IMG/VR virus record: IMGVR_UViG_3300013093_000167 | Coordinates: 1 to 31,844 of that record | Strand: one strand, 5' to 3' | DNA: 31,844 nt | From: a virus | Shown here: positions 1-7,438 of the stretch, in pieces | How the letters are laid out: each line of letters begins with the position of its first letter | Numbering within the stretch: the first letter of the stretch is position 1 | The notes under the pieces: generated by a model | Told to the model about the DNA's origin: nothing | Databases searched by the model: none | Seen by the model: the letters and a program-made list of their open reading frames with translations, nothing else | Translations under genes and position numbers: made by a program

Positions 1-819
1 CAGGATATCTTCTTCGTGATAGCTGATCCTCCGGGTTCATTGCCAGCTGATACTACCAGCCTGCAGAATTGGGCAACCAATGCTAACAACGCAGCAGAAG
101 ATGGTCCGGATGGATTGATCACTCACAGCTCGTATGCTGCGGTTTACTATCCTTGGGCGCTTGAAACCAATCTTGATGGACAGAACGTGTTTGTTCCTCC
201 TAGCGTGATGGCACTGACCACTTATGCATACAACGACCAAGTGGCATACCCCTGGTTTGCTCCTGCTGGATTCAACCGCGGACTTGTAAATGGTGCGTTG
301 AGCGTTGGCTATCTCAAGGCAGATGGTACATATCAACCTGTAACATTGAACCAAGGACAGCGAGATGTATTGTATGTGAACAGCATCAATCCAATCAGCT
401 TCATACCAAACCGCGGATTGGTTATATTCGGACAGAAAACGTTGGATCCAATCACTACTACGTTGGATCGAGTCAACGTAGCACGTTTGATTAACTACTT
501 GTCTTACAATCTAAACACTCTGGCACAGCCGTTCTTGTTTGAACCAAACGATCAACAGACTCGCCAAGCTGTAACAGCTGCTTTCAACAGCTTCATGGGT
601 AATCTAGTTGGCTTGCGTGCCATTTACGATTACTCAGTGGTGTGCGATACCAGCAATAACACACCGGCTAGAATCGCAGCCAATGAGCTTTGGATTGACA
701 TAGCTATACAGCCAGAGATTGCTATCGAGTTCATCTACATACCGATAAGGGTGTTGAGCTTGACGCAACCTCTGCCAGGTGGGGCACAAACCACAGGCAG
801 TACACAGACTGCAATATAA
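1..819 (+). CDS. gp18: Tail sheath protein, C-terminal part (5' end outside window)
   Basis: The reading frame is open from base 1, so the gene begins upstream and only the last 272 codons are present. The protein matches the C-terminal half of T4-type contractile tail sheath: an early PPGSLP segment, a long middle part with YYPW and PPS, then GLVIFGQKTL followed by RVNVARLINYL, and an ending on a beta-rich segment with an IEFIYIPIRV stretch. In the family this C-terminal region forms the conserved inner sheath domain that packs on the tube and links neighbouring subunits. The first in-frame GTG at base 16 is not a believable start because homology continues before it. A strong terminator follows directly. 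In T4 the tail tube gene would come next; here it is 17 kb away. Confidence 0.92.
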   Translation, partial: QDIFFVIADPPGSLPADTTSLQNWATNANNAAEDGPDGLITHSSYAAVYYPWALETNLDGQNVFVPPSVMALTTYAYNDQVAYPWFAPAGFNRGLVNGALSVGYLKADGTYQPVTLNQGQRDVLYVNSINPISFIPNRGLVIFGQKTLDPITTTLDRVNVARLINYLSYNLNTLAQPFLFEPNDQQTRQAVTAAFNSFMGNLVGLRAIYDYSVVCDTSNNTPARIAANELWIDIAIQPEIAIEFIYIPIRVLSLTQPLPGGAQTTGSTQTAI

Positions 820-825
820 GCTAAT

Positions 826-859
826 GATAAACCGGGCTAAATGCCCGGTTTATCTTTTT
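826..859 (+). terminator. Rho-independent terminator after tail sheath gene
   Basis: A perfect 12-bp stem (826-837 with 843-854, core AAACCGGGC/GCCCGGTTT) closes a 5-base loop and is followed by five T residues. This is the best intrinsic terminator in the window. It isolates the sheath transcript from the accessory cassette. Confidence 0.9.
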
Positions 860-887
860 ATCCATTGCGATTGATCGCGTTTGATCA

Positions 888-894
888 TTAAATA
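888..894 (+). promoter_or_regulatory. Possible T4-type late promoter box (TTAAATA)
   Basis: TTAAATA differs by one base from the CTAAATA boxes seen elsewhere in the window. Its last base is 5 nt before the ATG at 899, and there is no Shine-Dalgarno, so any transcript from it would be nearly leaderless. Just upstream is a 12-nt palindrome at 867-878 (GCGAT-TG-ATCGC). A weak sigma70 reading (TTGCGA at 865-870, 17 nt, TTAAAT) is also possible. Confidence 0.35.
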
Positions 895-898
895 AATC

Positions 899-1183
899 AT
901 GGATGAACAAAAGACGATAGAGCTCAAGAACGATCTCAGTGCTGCTCTTTATACCTATCTAGCTGGCTTACATGTTCAACTAGAAACAAGTGCTAGCACT
1001 GAGATAGCCAATGACGTTCTGTTGACAGTTCTCAGCTTGAACCTAGGTCATATAATCGGACAGCTAGATCCGTCGCACCACAAAAAGAACATCAAGCTAG
1101 TGAACAAGATCATCAATGATCAGATCACGGAAGTCAGCAAGCTTGCTGATATACAGCATTTTGGAATCATAGGTCACGCCTAA
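899..1183 (+). CDS. Small helical protein of unknown function, first gene of the cassette
   Basis: This 94-residue protein is not recognised. It has no Cys, no signal peptide and no clear membrane segment. Predicted character is mostly helical: an acidic/basic N-terminus, a hydrophobic stretch around residues 41-55 (LLTVLSLNLGHIIG), a His/Lys-rich patch near 60-65 and a second amphipathic helix. The start at 899 is the only sensible ATG and has no Shine-Dalgarno. Its stop codon overlaps the ATG of the radical-SAM gene by one base (TAATG), so the two are translationally coupled. Its position ahead of a radical-SAM/SPASM-like enzyme makes it a candidate partner or substrate, but nothing in its sequence looks like a typical RiPP precursor (no Gly-Gly cleavage site, no core repeats). 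Confidence 0.7.
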   Translation: MDEQKTIELKNDLSAALYTYLAGLHVQLETSASTEIANDVLLTVLSLNLGHIIGQLDPSHHKKNIKLVNKIINDQITEVSKLADIQHFGIIGHA

Positions 1184-2085
1184 TGCTTTCTCATGTTACC
1201 AATGAGAATCTCGATTGCGCATTGGTAACGCTGTTCATGCACAATTATTGTAACTACTCCTGTTCTTACTGCAGCCCGATACATCACAATAAAAGCAACA
1301 GGTGGCCAGATGATCCTGCTCCTTTTGTAGATTTTTTAGCCAAGGTTAGGCAGCGTAACAAATACACCTACGTGGAATTCTTGGGCGGTGAACCAACCAT
1401 ATGGCCGCAGTTTAGAGATTTCGTGTCAATGGTCAGTGACCAAAACACTTACATAGAATTCAGCACAAATGCATCGCGCAGCTTGCGCTATTGGGATTCA
1501 TTTGCGGCAGGTCCGATGTATATCATGATGAGTTGGCATCATGAGCAATGCGACGATGATCATTTCGTAGAGGTAGCAAAGATACTACAAGACAAGGTCA
1601 GCTGCGGCGTAGCTCTCATGGTAGTTCCTGAAAATTTTCAGAGAGCGAGAAGATTGGCAGGACGATTAGAAGGGTTAAACATCGAGATATTGCCTCGATT
1701 TGTGCGTGAGGAAATAGGGTCAACTGTGTTCTTGGGATACACAGACGAACAACGGCAGTGGATAACAAATTATAGATATCTAAAGATGAAACCTCATGCT
1801 ATGAACTGGCAACTACCAGTAAATCTGCATCTCGACGGTGAGCGCATCAGGTTTCCGTCGATACTTGACAGAGGCCTACATGCCTTCAACGGTATGAAAT
1901 GCCAAGCAGGGGTTAGACGTTTCTACGTTGATCTAAACGGCGATATACATCGTTGTTCTCGCAGAGTTGGTAGCACGGTTGGAAACATATTTGGCGACTA
2001 TGATCTACCCAGCAGCGGGGTAATATGTGATCAAGATCTATGCCCGTGCAAGTGGGATGCTCTTGTAGAAAAGATCAGTGTTTAG
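1183..2085 (+). CDS. Radical SAM protein with SPASM-like C-terminal cysteines
   Basis: This 300-residue radical-SAM protein has the CxxxCxxC [4Fe-4S] motif at C23, C27 and C30 and the SAM-binding GGEP motif at 68-71, followed by the S-T-N strand near 94-96. The C-terminal part carries extra cysteines (C240, C258, C282, C287, C289) around a DLNGDIHRC segment, arranged like a SPASM/twitch auxiliary cluster region. Families with this layout (MoaA/PqqE/SkfB-like) reductively cleave SAM to a 5'-deoxyadenosyl radical and often modify peptides. The ATG overlaps the stop of the preceding small gene. The stop codon interlocks with that of the opposite-strand aminotransferase (4-bp overlap at 2082-2085). 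The substrate is unknown. Confidence 0.88.
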   Translation: MLSHVTNENLDCALVTLFMHNYCNYSCSYCSPIHHNKSNRWPDDPAPFVDFLAKVRQRNKYTYVEFLGGEPTIWPQFRDFVSMVSDQNTYIEFSTNASRSLRYWDSFAAGPMYIMMSWHHEQCDDDHFVEVAKILQDKVSCGVALMVVPENFQRARRLAGRLEGLNIEILPRFVREEIGSTVFLGYTDEQRQWITNYRYLKMKPHAMNWQLPVNLHLDGERIRFPSILDRGLHAFNGMKCQAGVRRFYVDLNGDIHRCSRRVGSTVGNIFGDYDLPSSGVICDQDLCPCKWDALVEKISV

Positions 2086-2936
2086 GATTTAACCAGACAG
2101 CGCAGCAGTGGTCTCACACCAACCGGTTGACCTGTGGCTGTTTTAGCTAGGTGTATAGCTTTGGTAGCAGTGAGATCAAAATCGTCGCAGACTTTTTGAT
2201 AGGCATCACCGTACTTTTTCCAGAAGTATTCTGGGCCTATTTGTTTCATGAATGCTGTACCAATGTGTAGCAAACTCTGGCAATTCATGTTGAAATCGTT
2301 CATGATGCTGATAGCACCTTCTGGTCTGGCTCTTGCGAATCTCAGCGCTATTCTATCATTGCCTAGCCCGCCTTTGCTGAGGCTAATAGCAAATGTAGAT
2401 ATAGCCGGATGGTCAAAATCAAAATCTATTCCTCTGCTACAGGATACCCAGGCCCCGTCGATGTGAACTGGTATTCCAAGTACTGCGCAGCGATCTAGTA
2501 TCTGATGCATCTCAGGATGGACATCGCCGTATGCAGGAAATGGCATTGATATCAACAGCTCTTTACTGGAATCCAATGTTTCAACAGTTGCATATTCTAT
2601 GTTTTCGTTCAGTCGCCAGTGATATTTGTACTCGTTTTCAAATATCATGAGGCGCTGTCCGCCCACTCTTTGATACAAATCGTCAATGAATTGAGTGCAA
2701 CCAACGCATGCGTCTAACCTCTGAAACGCGCCATATCCTCGTAGATTGCTCAAGCTATGTCCGTCTAGGTATTCAATGAATGTATCTTTGAAATCATTGA
2801 AGATATTTGACGAATCTACTAGATTTTCGTTATACAGCGCACCGTATAGCTTGCGAATGCCGTTGTCGTACATTGGTTGCGGCCTTTCGACCTGTAACCA
2901 TTCTGCTGTGTACCGTCTATTTGGACCATCTCTCAT
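2082..2936 (-). CDS. PLP-dependent aminotransferase-like protein (fold type I)
   Basis: The 284-residue product has the hallmarks of the aspartate-aminotransferase fold: IPVHIDGAW with D160 as the residue expected to pair with the PLP pyridine nitrogen, and SLSKG with K188 as the Schiff-base lysine, followed by basic residues (R195, R199) near the phosphate site. It is about 100 residues shorter than usual class I/II enzymes, mainly at the N- and C-termini, so it may be a minimal or altered PLP enzyme. It is the only - strand gene inside the left half of the cassette. Upstream of its ATG there is no good Shine-Dalgarno; a palindrome (2940-2953) lies 4 nt before the start. Donor and acceptor cannot be predicted. 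Confidence 0.72.
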   Translation of the reverse strand: MRDGPNRRYTAEWLQVERPQPMYDNGIRKLYGALYNENLVDSSNIFNDFKDTFIEYLDGHSLSNLRGYGAFQRLDACVGCTQFIDDLYQRVGGQRLMIFENEYKYHWRLNENIEYATVETLDSSKELLISMPFPAYGDVHPEMHQILDRCAVLGIPVHIDGAWVSCSRGIDFDFDHPAISTFAISLSKGGLGNDRIALRFARARPEGAISIMNDFNMNCQSLLHIGTAFMKQIGPEYFWKKYGDAYQKVCDDFDLTATKAIHLAKTATGQPVGVRPLLRCLVKS

Positions 2937-2939
2937 GGT

Positions 2940-2953
2940 ACAAGTTTACTTGT
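2940..2953. promoter_or_regulatory. Palindromic site (possible operator)
   Basis: ACAAGT-TT-ACTTGT is a perfect inverted repeat with 6-base arms. It lies between divergent genes and overlaps the proposed -35 box of the rightward promoter. It is also in the leader of the leftward aminotransferase, so one repressor could control both. No matching regulator gene is seen in the window. Confidence 0.4.
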
Positions 2954-2973
2954 GTGCTGGGATATCTTATAAA
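2945..2973 (+). promoter_or_regulatory. sigma70-like promoter for the radical-SAM operon
   Basis: TTTACT (4 of 6 matches to -35), a 17-nt spacer and TATAAA (5 of 6 matches to -10) at 2968-2973 place a transcription start near 2980, about 22 nt before the ATG at 3002. The same place also reads TATAAATT, one base from the T4 late consensus, so late transcription is an alternative. Confidence 0.5.
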
Positions 2974-3001
2974 TTAACATGGACATATCTTTGGATTTTA
3001 T

Positions 3002-4279
3002 ATGATGTGGTGCCCTTTACCGTGGACACATCTCGGTGTCAAAAACAACGGAGACCTACGCATGTGCAGCCACAGCCAAAGCGCTGGGCAAGGCAACACA
3101 TTGCTGTACAAAGGACCAGATATTCTAAGCATAACTGACCTTGATCGAGAAGATGTGTTAAATTGCGACACTCTCAAAGAAGTGCGTCGTACGATCCTAG
3201 ATGGACAATGGCCTGATCAATGCCGGCGTTGCCAACAAGAATCTTCTATAGGATCTAACAGCCGAGACAAATGGGAAACTGAGAGACACAAGGAAAGTTT
3301 CACCAAAGACATGGCATTGAAATCCACTGCACCTGACGGTTCAGTCACAGGTCTCAAGTTCCAAGATTTTGATCTGCGCATAGGCAATCAATGTAATCTA
3401 CGCTGCGTGATGTGTTTTCCCGGAGAAACGTCTAAATGGTATGACGCTCATCAAGAGATCACAGGCACTGATTATTTCATGGTAGATGACAAGACCTACC
3501 ATCTAGATACATCTAAAGATGCGTTTGGTTGGTCAAAAGACAAGAATAACATAGACGCGTTGATGAGGGCTTCGAACGGCTTGCTCAAGATAAAATTCGG
3601 CGGCGGCGAACCGTTGTTGATAAAGCATCACAGATATCTTTTAGAGTCGCTGATATCCTATGGATATAGCAATAAAATGGAACTTGAATACAGCGTGAAC
3701 TTGACATATTTCCCTCCCGATTTGTTCAAACTATGGAAAGAATTCAAGAAGATACGCATTTGTGCTAGTGTTGATGCTATAGGTACTGCTAACGAAGCGA
3801 TAAGATATCACAGCAACTGGGAAAGCATAACCAAGAATTTAACCATGCTCGACGAAAGCGATGATAACATATCAGTTTTCATATCGACCACTGTTAGCCT
3901 ATTGTCATTGGAACATTATGGTGCTTTATTAAGATGGGTATCTGATCAAAGATTCAAGAAGATCAAAGAACATTTCAGCCATATGGTTTACAATCCCGTT
4001 TATTTTAACATCAACATACTAGAGCCCGCGCAGATAGATGAGATGTTCAATTACTCTAGGCAACATATCATTGCCGCGCCCGATCTAACACGTAAATTAG
4101 ATCATTATGAGAAACTCTATCACCGATATCGTATGTCAGACGACGATGCCTTGGAACATAGGCAGCGGCTGGTGATGGTATGGGATCGTTTCAAGAAAAA
4201 TCAAAGACAGGATTGGGATGCTATTTTTCCAATAGCAGCAAAGGCTGTGAACGAATGGCGAGATAGATACCATGTCTGA
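3002..4279 (+). CDS. Twitch-domain radical SAM protein (first of a tandem pair)
   Basis: This 425-residue protein has an N-terminal twitch-like domain ahead of the radical-SAM core. C4 (in WCPLPWTHLGV), C22, C74 and C77 would hold an auxiliary Fe-S cluster; then CNLRCVMC gives C131, C135 and C138 for the SAM cluster, and FGGGEPLL (199-206) is the SAM-binding strand. This order, twitch before core, defines the twitch-domain radical-SAM family seen in marine phages. The reaction is not established. A second in-frame ATG follows directly (3005). Only a weak GGA precedes the start. The gene overlaps the next one, a clear paralogue, by 8 nt. Confidence 0.9.
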   Translation: MMWCPLPWTHLGVKNNGDLRMCSHSQSAGQGNTLLYKGPDILSITDLDREDVLNCDTLKEVRRTILDGQWPDQCRRCQQESSIGSNSRDKWETERHKESFTKDMALKSTAPDGSVTGLKFQDFDLRIGNQCNLRCVMCFPGETSKWYDAHQEITGTDYFMVDDKTYHLDTSKDAFGWSKDKNNIDALMRASNGLLKIKFGGGEPLLIKHHRYLLESLISYGYSNKMELEYSVNLTYFPPDLFKLWKEFKKIRICASVDAIGTANEAIRYHSNWESITKNLTMLDESDDNISVFISTTVSLLSLEHYGALLRWVSDQRFKKIKEHFSHMVYNPVYFNINILEPAQIDEMFNYSRQHIIAAPDLTRKLDHYEKLYHRYRMSDDDALEHRQRLVMVWDRFKKNQRQDWDAIFPIAAKAVNEWRDRYHV

Positions 4280-5585
4280 TACATGGTGTCCTATACCATG
4301 GAATTTCCAAGCAGTTCGCAGCAACGGCGACCTTAGAGTCTGCTGCCAGGCCAACATCACTAAAGATAGAGGTGTGCTGCGTAAATCTGACGGTAGTACC
4401 TATAACGCAGCACGCGATAACATGGACGAATCTAGAAACAGCGATCTCATGCGTTCTATAAGACGCAACATGATAGCTGGTGTATGGAGTGAAGAATGTG
4501 GTCGATGCCGATCAGAAGAGTCTTCTGGTATGGTTAGCCGTCGCATGTATGAACACGATCGTTGGTCGTTGCGACTAGAGGATGTAGCTAGCCAAACCGC
4601 AGAAGATGGGTCCATAAAAGTAGAAAATTTCCCAATAACCTATTATGATCTTCGTTTTGGAAATCTCTGTAACCTAGCCTGCCGAATGTGCGGACCACAG
4701 GACAGCACAGGGTGGTATGACGATTATAACAAGCTTGAAGGAAAAGATTGGTTCATCGATACCCACGGTAGAGAGCAGATGACCAAGCATAACGGAAAAT
4801 GGATTAGCCATAGTTATAATTGGCATAACAGTGATAGCTTTTGGCATCAGATAGAATCAAATGCAGATGCTGTGCAGCATGTTTATATGGCAGGAGGAGA
4901 GCCTCTGCTCATAGAGAGACATTATGAGTTCTTGGAACGCTGCATTGACAACGGTGCAGCATCGAACATGAATGTGGAATACAATACCAACATGACCAGC
5001 ATATCCACGAGAGCATTAGATCTTTGGTCTCACTTCAAACAGATCCAGATTGGTGCCAGCATTGATGGATACGGTAAAGTGTTCGAATACCAACGCTACC
5101 CTGCTAGCTGGGACAAGGTTTGGCGAAACATACAGAAGGTTGATCAAGCGTCTGATAATATCAAAGCGTGGTTTGCCTATACTGTAACAGCATATAATGT
5201 GCTACACATGCCGGATTTCATGAGATGGAAACTTGAAACAAGTGGATTGAAGAAGTTTAATAACTCCGCATTACAGCCTATAATAACCTATCATATGGCG
5301 CATCTACCCTACGAGCTAAATGTGCGGGTGTTGCCCAAGATGGTCAAAAACATGGTTATGCACAAGTTCGACCAATTCTTAGAATGGTTAGAATTAGCAG
5401 GCTATGATGATATCGTGGTTAAGAACGCTAATGATATCAAAAACAGCGTGTGCGGTTACATGAATGCTGCGCATACATATAGAAAAGATTGGAATACTTT
5501 CAAGTCGGTAACAGATAATCTCGACAAGATACGCAACCAATCTGTGCTAGACATCATACCTGAACTACAACCCTGGATGTTATGA
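4272..5585 (+). CDS. Twitch-domain radical SAM protein (second of a tandem pair)
   Basis: This 437-residue paralogue of the preceding gene has the same layout: N-terminal C6 (WCPIPWNFQAV), C24/C25, C76 and C79; the SAM-cluster motif CNLACRMC (C133, C137, C140); and AGGEPLLI (207-214). It shares with its neighbour the W-Y-D segment after the cluster motif and an A-S-x-D strand in the later half of the barrel. The pair probably arose by tandem duplication and may act on the same or successive substrates. It overlaps the upstream gene by 8 nt, and the next gene starts 13 nt after its stop with an AAGGAC ribosome-binding site. Confidence 0.9.
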   Translation: MSDTWCPIPWNFQAVRSNGDLRVCCQANITKDRGVLRKSDGSTYNAARDNMDESRNSDLMRSIRRNMIAGVWSEECGRCRSEESSGMVSRRMYEHDRWSLRLEDVASQTAEDGSIKVENFPITYYDLRFGNLCNLACRMCGPQDSTGWYDDYNKLEGKDWFIDTHGREQMTKHNGKWISHSYNWHNSDSFWHQIESNADAVQHVYMAGGEPLLIERHYEFLERCIDNGAASNMNVEYNTNMTSISTRALDLWSHFKQIQIGASIDGYGKVFEYQRYPASWDKVWRNIQKVDQASDNIKAWFAYTVTAYNVLHMPDFMRWKLETSGLKKFNNSALQPIITYHMAHLPYELNVRVLPKMVKNMVMHKFDQFLEWLELAGYDDIVVKNANDIKNSVCGYMNAAHTYRKDWNTFKSVTDNLDKIRNQSVLDIIPELQPWML

Positions 5586-5598
5586 TAAGGACAATGAC

Positions 5599-6879
5599 AT
5601 GAGTTTCTGCGCAGTAGATGACGACCACACCAAGAGCCTATTGGTGATCTGGGACCTAGGCCGCAGATGTACATATTCTTGTTCATATTGTCCTCCGCAT
5701 AGGCGAAATAATTGGAGTCCGCTAGCTAGTTTTTCAGAACTGGCCAAGACCGCGGACAACGTAGCAAGATACGGTGAGATTTACAACAGACACCGGGCAA
5801 AACCATTTAAGATATCATGCAGCTTCACCGGCGGTGAACCAACCGTAAATCCAGATTTCTTCTCATTTTTGGAATACCTCAGTGAGAAGCATCCAGACAT
5901 GCATAGGACCTTGACAACCAATGGTTTCTATACTGAGAGACGTTTAGAACAGGTCATGAACAACACAACCTTTTCTACCATCAGCTATCACTGCGAAAGC
6001 ACTGTTGAACAAAAAGCACAGGTGCGGTTAAACATCAAGATAATGCACGAACGAGGTTACAGATTCAAAGTCAACGTCATGTTTCATCAAGACGACGAGT
6101 ATTTCAAAGAATGCATTGATCTCTGCCAATGGTTTGACGACCTTGGTATCTCGTATACTCCTCGGGTGATCGGAGACGAGGGTACCATAAAATTAGGTCT
6201 AAAGGACAAGACCGTGCACCTCTATTCAGATTGGCAGATGGAGTGGTTTAAGCAATATTGGAATCTTAAGAGTTCCAAGGTTCTGCGAGAAGATCAAGCA
6301 GTTGCTAGAACCTCTAATCAGCAACAAGCGCAACATTTCAACCAATCTAACACACCTCAACAAGAAAAGAATCTAGTTGGTCAAACCATTGGTAGACCCT
6401 GTTGTGGTGGTCGCAAGATGTCATTGCTTGGCGAGGATGGCCAATGGGATGATGCCAAATTTGTCACGGATAACAACTTCCAAGGTTGGAACTGCATGAT
6501 CAACTGGTATTTTCTTTACATACACCAGGAGATTGATCAAGTTTGGCATCATCAAACCTGCCAAGTGGATCTAAATGGTGAAGTGAATCCAATATGTAAG
6601 GTCAGCGAGCTTGACAAATACTGCGACAATCTCGAGTCAACTATTAACCAAACAGGGTCGATACCGTTGATTCGTTGTCCTAAGACGCATTGCGGCTGCG
6701 GCTTGTGTGTGCCAAAGAGCAAACGAGATGACATAGCGTTGGGTATTTTCCAAAAGCATACCAATGGTGTCATAAAACCCAACCTGATGGAAATGAAAAC
6801 CAATTCTGAGGATGGTCAGACTCTGAAACACATGGTGACTGCCTGGGATATTGAAAACGGGCATACGCATGGACACTAA
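5599..6879 (+). CDS. Radical SAM protein with long Cys-rich C-terminal region
   Basis: The 426-residue product carries CTYSCSYC (C24, C28, C31) and FTGGEPT (76-82). After residue 260 it has many cysteines (C268, C269, C299, C321, C333, C342, C360, C365, C367, C370), including a CGCGLC cluster, enough for one or two auxiliary Fe-S clusters of SPASM type. A Gln/Asn-rich linker lies around 236-258. The N-terminal sequence (WDLGRRC, then CPPHRR) is closely matched by the 7431-8549 protein, so these two are relatives. The SDR gene begins 10 bases before its stop codon. Confidence 0.88.
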   Translation: MSFCAVDDDHTKSLLVIWDLGRRCTYSCSYCPPHRRNNWSPLASFSELAKTADNVARYGEIYNRHRAKPFKISCSFTGGEPTVNPDFFSFLEYLSEKHPDMHRTLTTNGFYTERRLEQVMNNTTFSTISYHCESTVEQKAQVRLNIKIMHERGYRFKVNVMFHQDDEYFKECIDLCQWFDDLGISYTPRVIGDEGTIKLGLKDKTVHLYSDWQMEWFKQYWNLKSSKVLREDQAVARTSNQQQAQHFNQSNTPQQEKNLVGQTIGRPCCGGRKMSLLGEDGQWDDAKFVTDNNFQGWNCMINWYFLYIHQEIDQVWHHQTCQVDLNGEVNPICKVSELDKYCDNLESTINQTGSIPLIRCPKTHCGCGLCVPKSKRDDIALGIFQKHTNGVIKPNLMEMKTNSEDGQTLKHMVTAWDIENGHTHGH

Positions 6880-7438
6880 CAGGATCCTGATTACCGGAAA
6901 TCGTGATAAAGGTTTGGCAAAATCATTAGCCAACCTGTGGCCACATGCCACCTTTGCTAGCAGAACAACTGGGTATGATCTCACATCTGATCAGGACCAA
7001 GATAGGCTAGTTGATCTGTCAGCTGAGCATGATATTTTCATTAACAACAGTGCGTTGTGGAAATTCAATCAAACTCTTTTGTTGGAAAAGGTTTACAAGC
7101 GTGCTAAGCGCGACAAACATGATCTGCGTATCATATGTGTGGGTAGCACCACAGACAGAGCCACAGGCGCTAAAGACTGGATGTACCAGCAGGAAAAGAA
7201 AGCCTTGCGAAATTACTGCACTGGCATTTCAATGATGAGCGTGTGGGCAGGCGGTCCACACGTCACGCTGATCAGTCTAGGAACATTGGATAACAATCAA
7301 GAAAAACATCCTGATAGGAAATGCATGAAACTAGATGCAGCTGCTGATTACATAAGATGGTTGGTTGATGCCCCGGCTGGCTTGGCAATAAATGAACTTA
7401 GCATAGATCCAATGCAGATGGAAAATTGGCATGAATGA
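6869..7438 (+). CDS. Short-chain dehydrogenase/reductase (compact)
   Basis: The 189-residue protein has an SDR Rossmann layout: TGNRDKGLA (9-17) as a variant of TGxxxGxG, SRTTGYDL near 31-38 at the cofactor-specificity strand, INNSA (58-62) matching NNAG, S93 and Y106-x-x-x-K110 as the catalytic Ser/Tyr/Lys. NAD(P)H-dependent oxidation or reduction of a carbonyl/alcohol is expected. It is some 50 residues shorter than classical SDRs. I use ATG 6869 because the upstream TTG at 6851 would add six residues ahead of the first strand without support. It sits between two radical-SAM genes, overlapping the first by 11 nt and the second by 8 nt. Confidence 0.8.
   Translation: MDTNRILITGNRDKGLAKSLANLWPHATFASRTTGYDLTSDQDQDRLVDLSAEHDIFINNSALWKFNQTLLLEKVYKRAKRDKHDLRIICVGSTTDRATGAKDWMYQQEKKALRNYCTGISMMSVWAGGPHVTLISLGTLDNNQEKHPDRKCMKLDAAADYIRWLVDAPAGLAINELSIDPMQMENWHE

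Noticed and set aside
6851-6868. TTG start for the SDR gene, six codons upstream
   Set aside because: ATG 6869 places the Rossmann strand directly after the start; the extra residues have no support.
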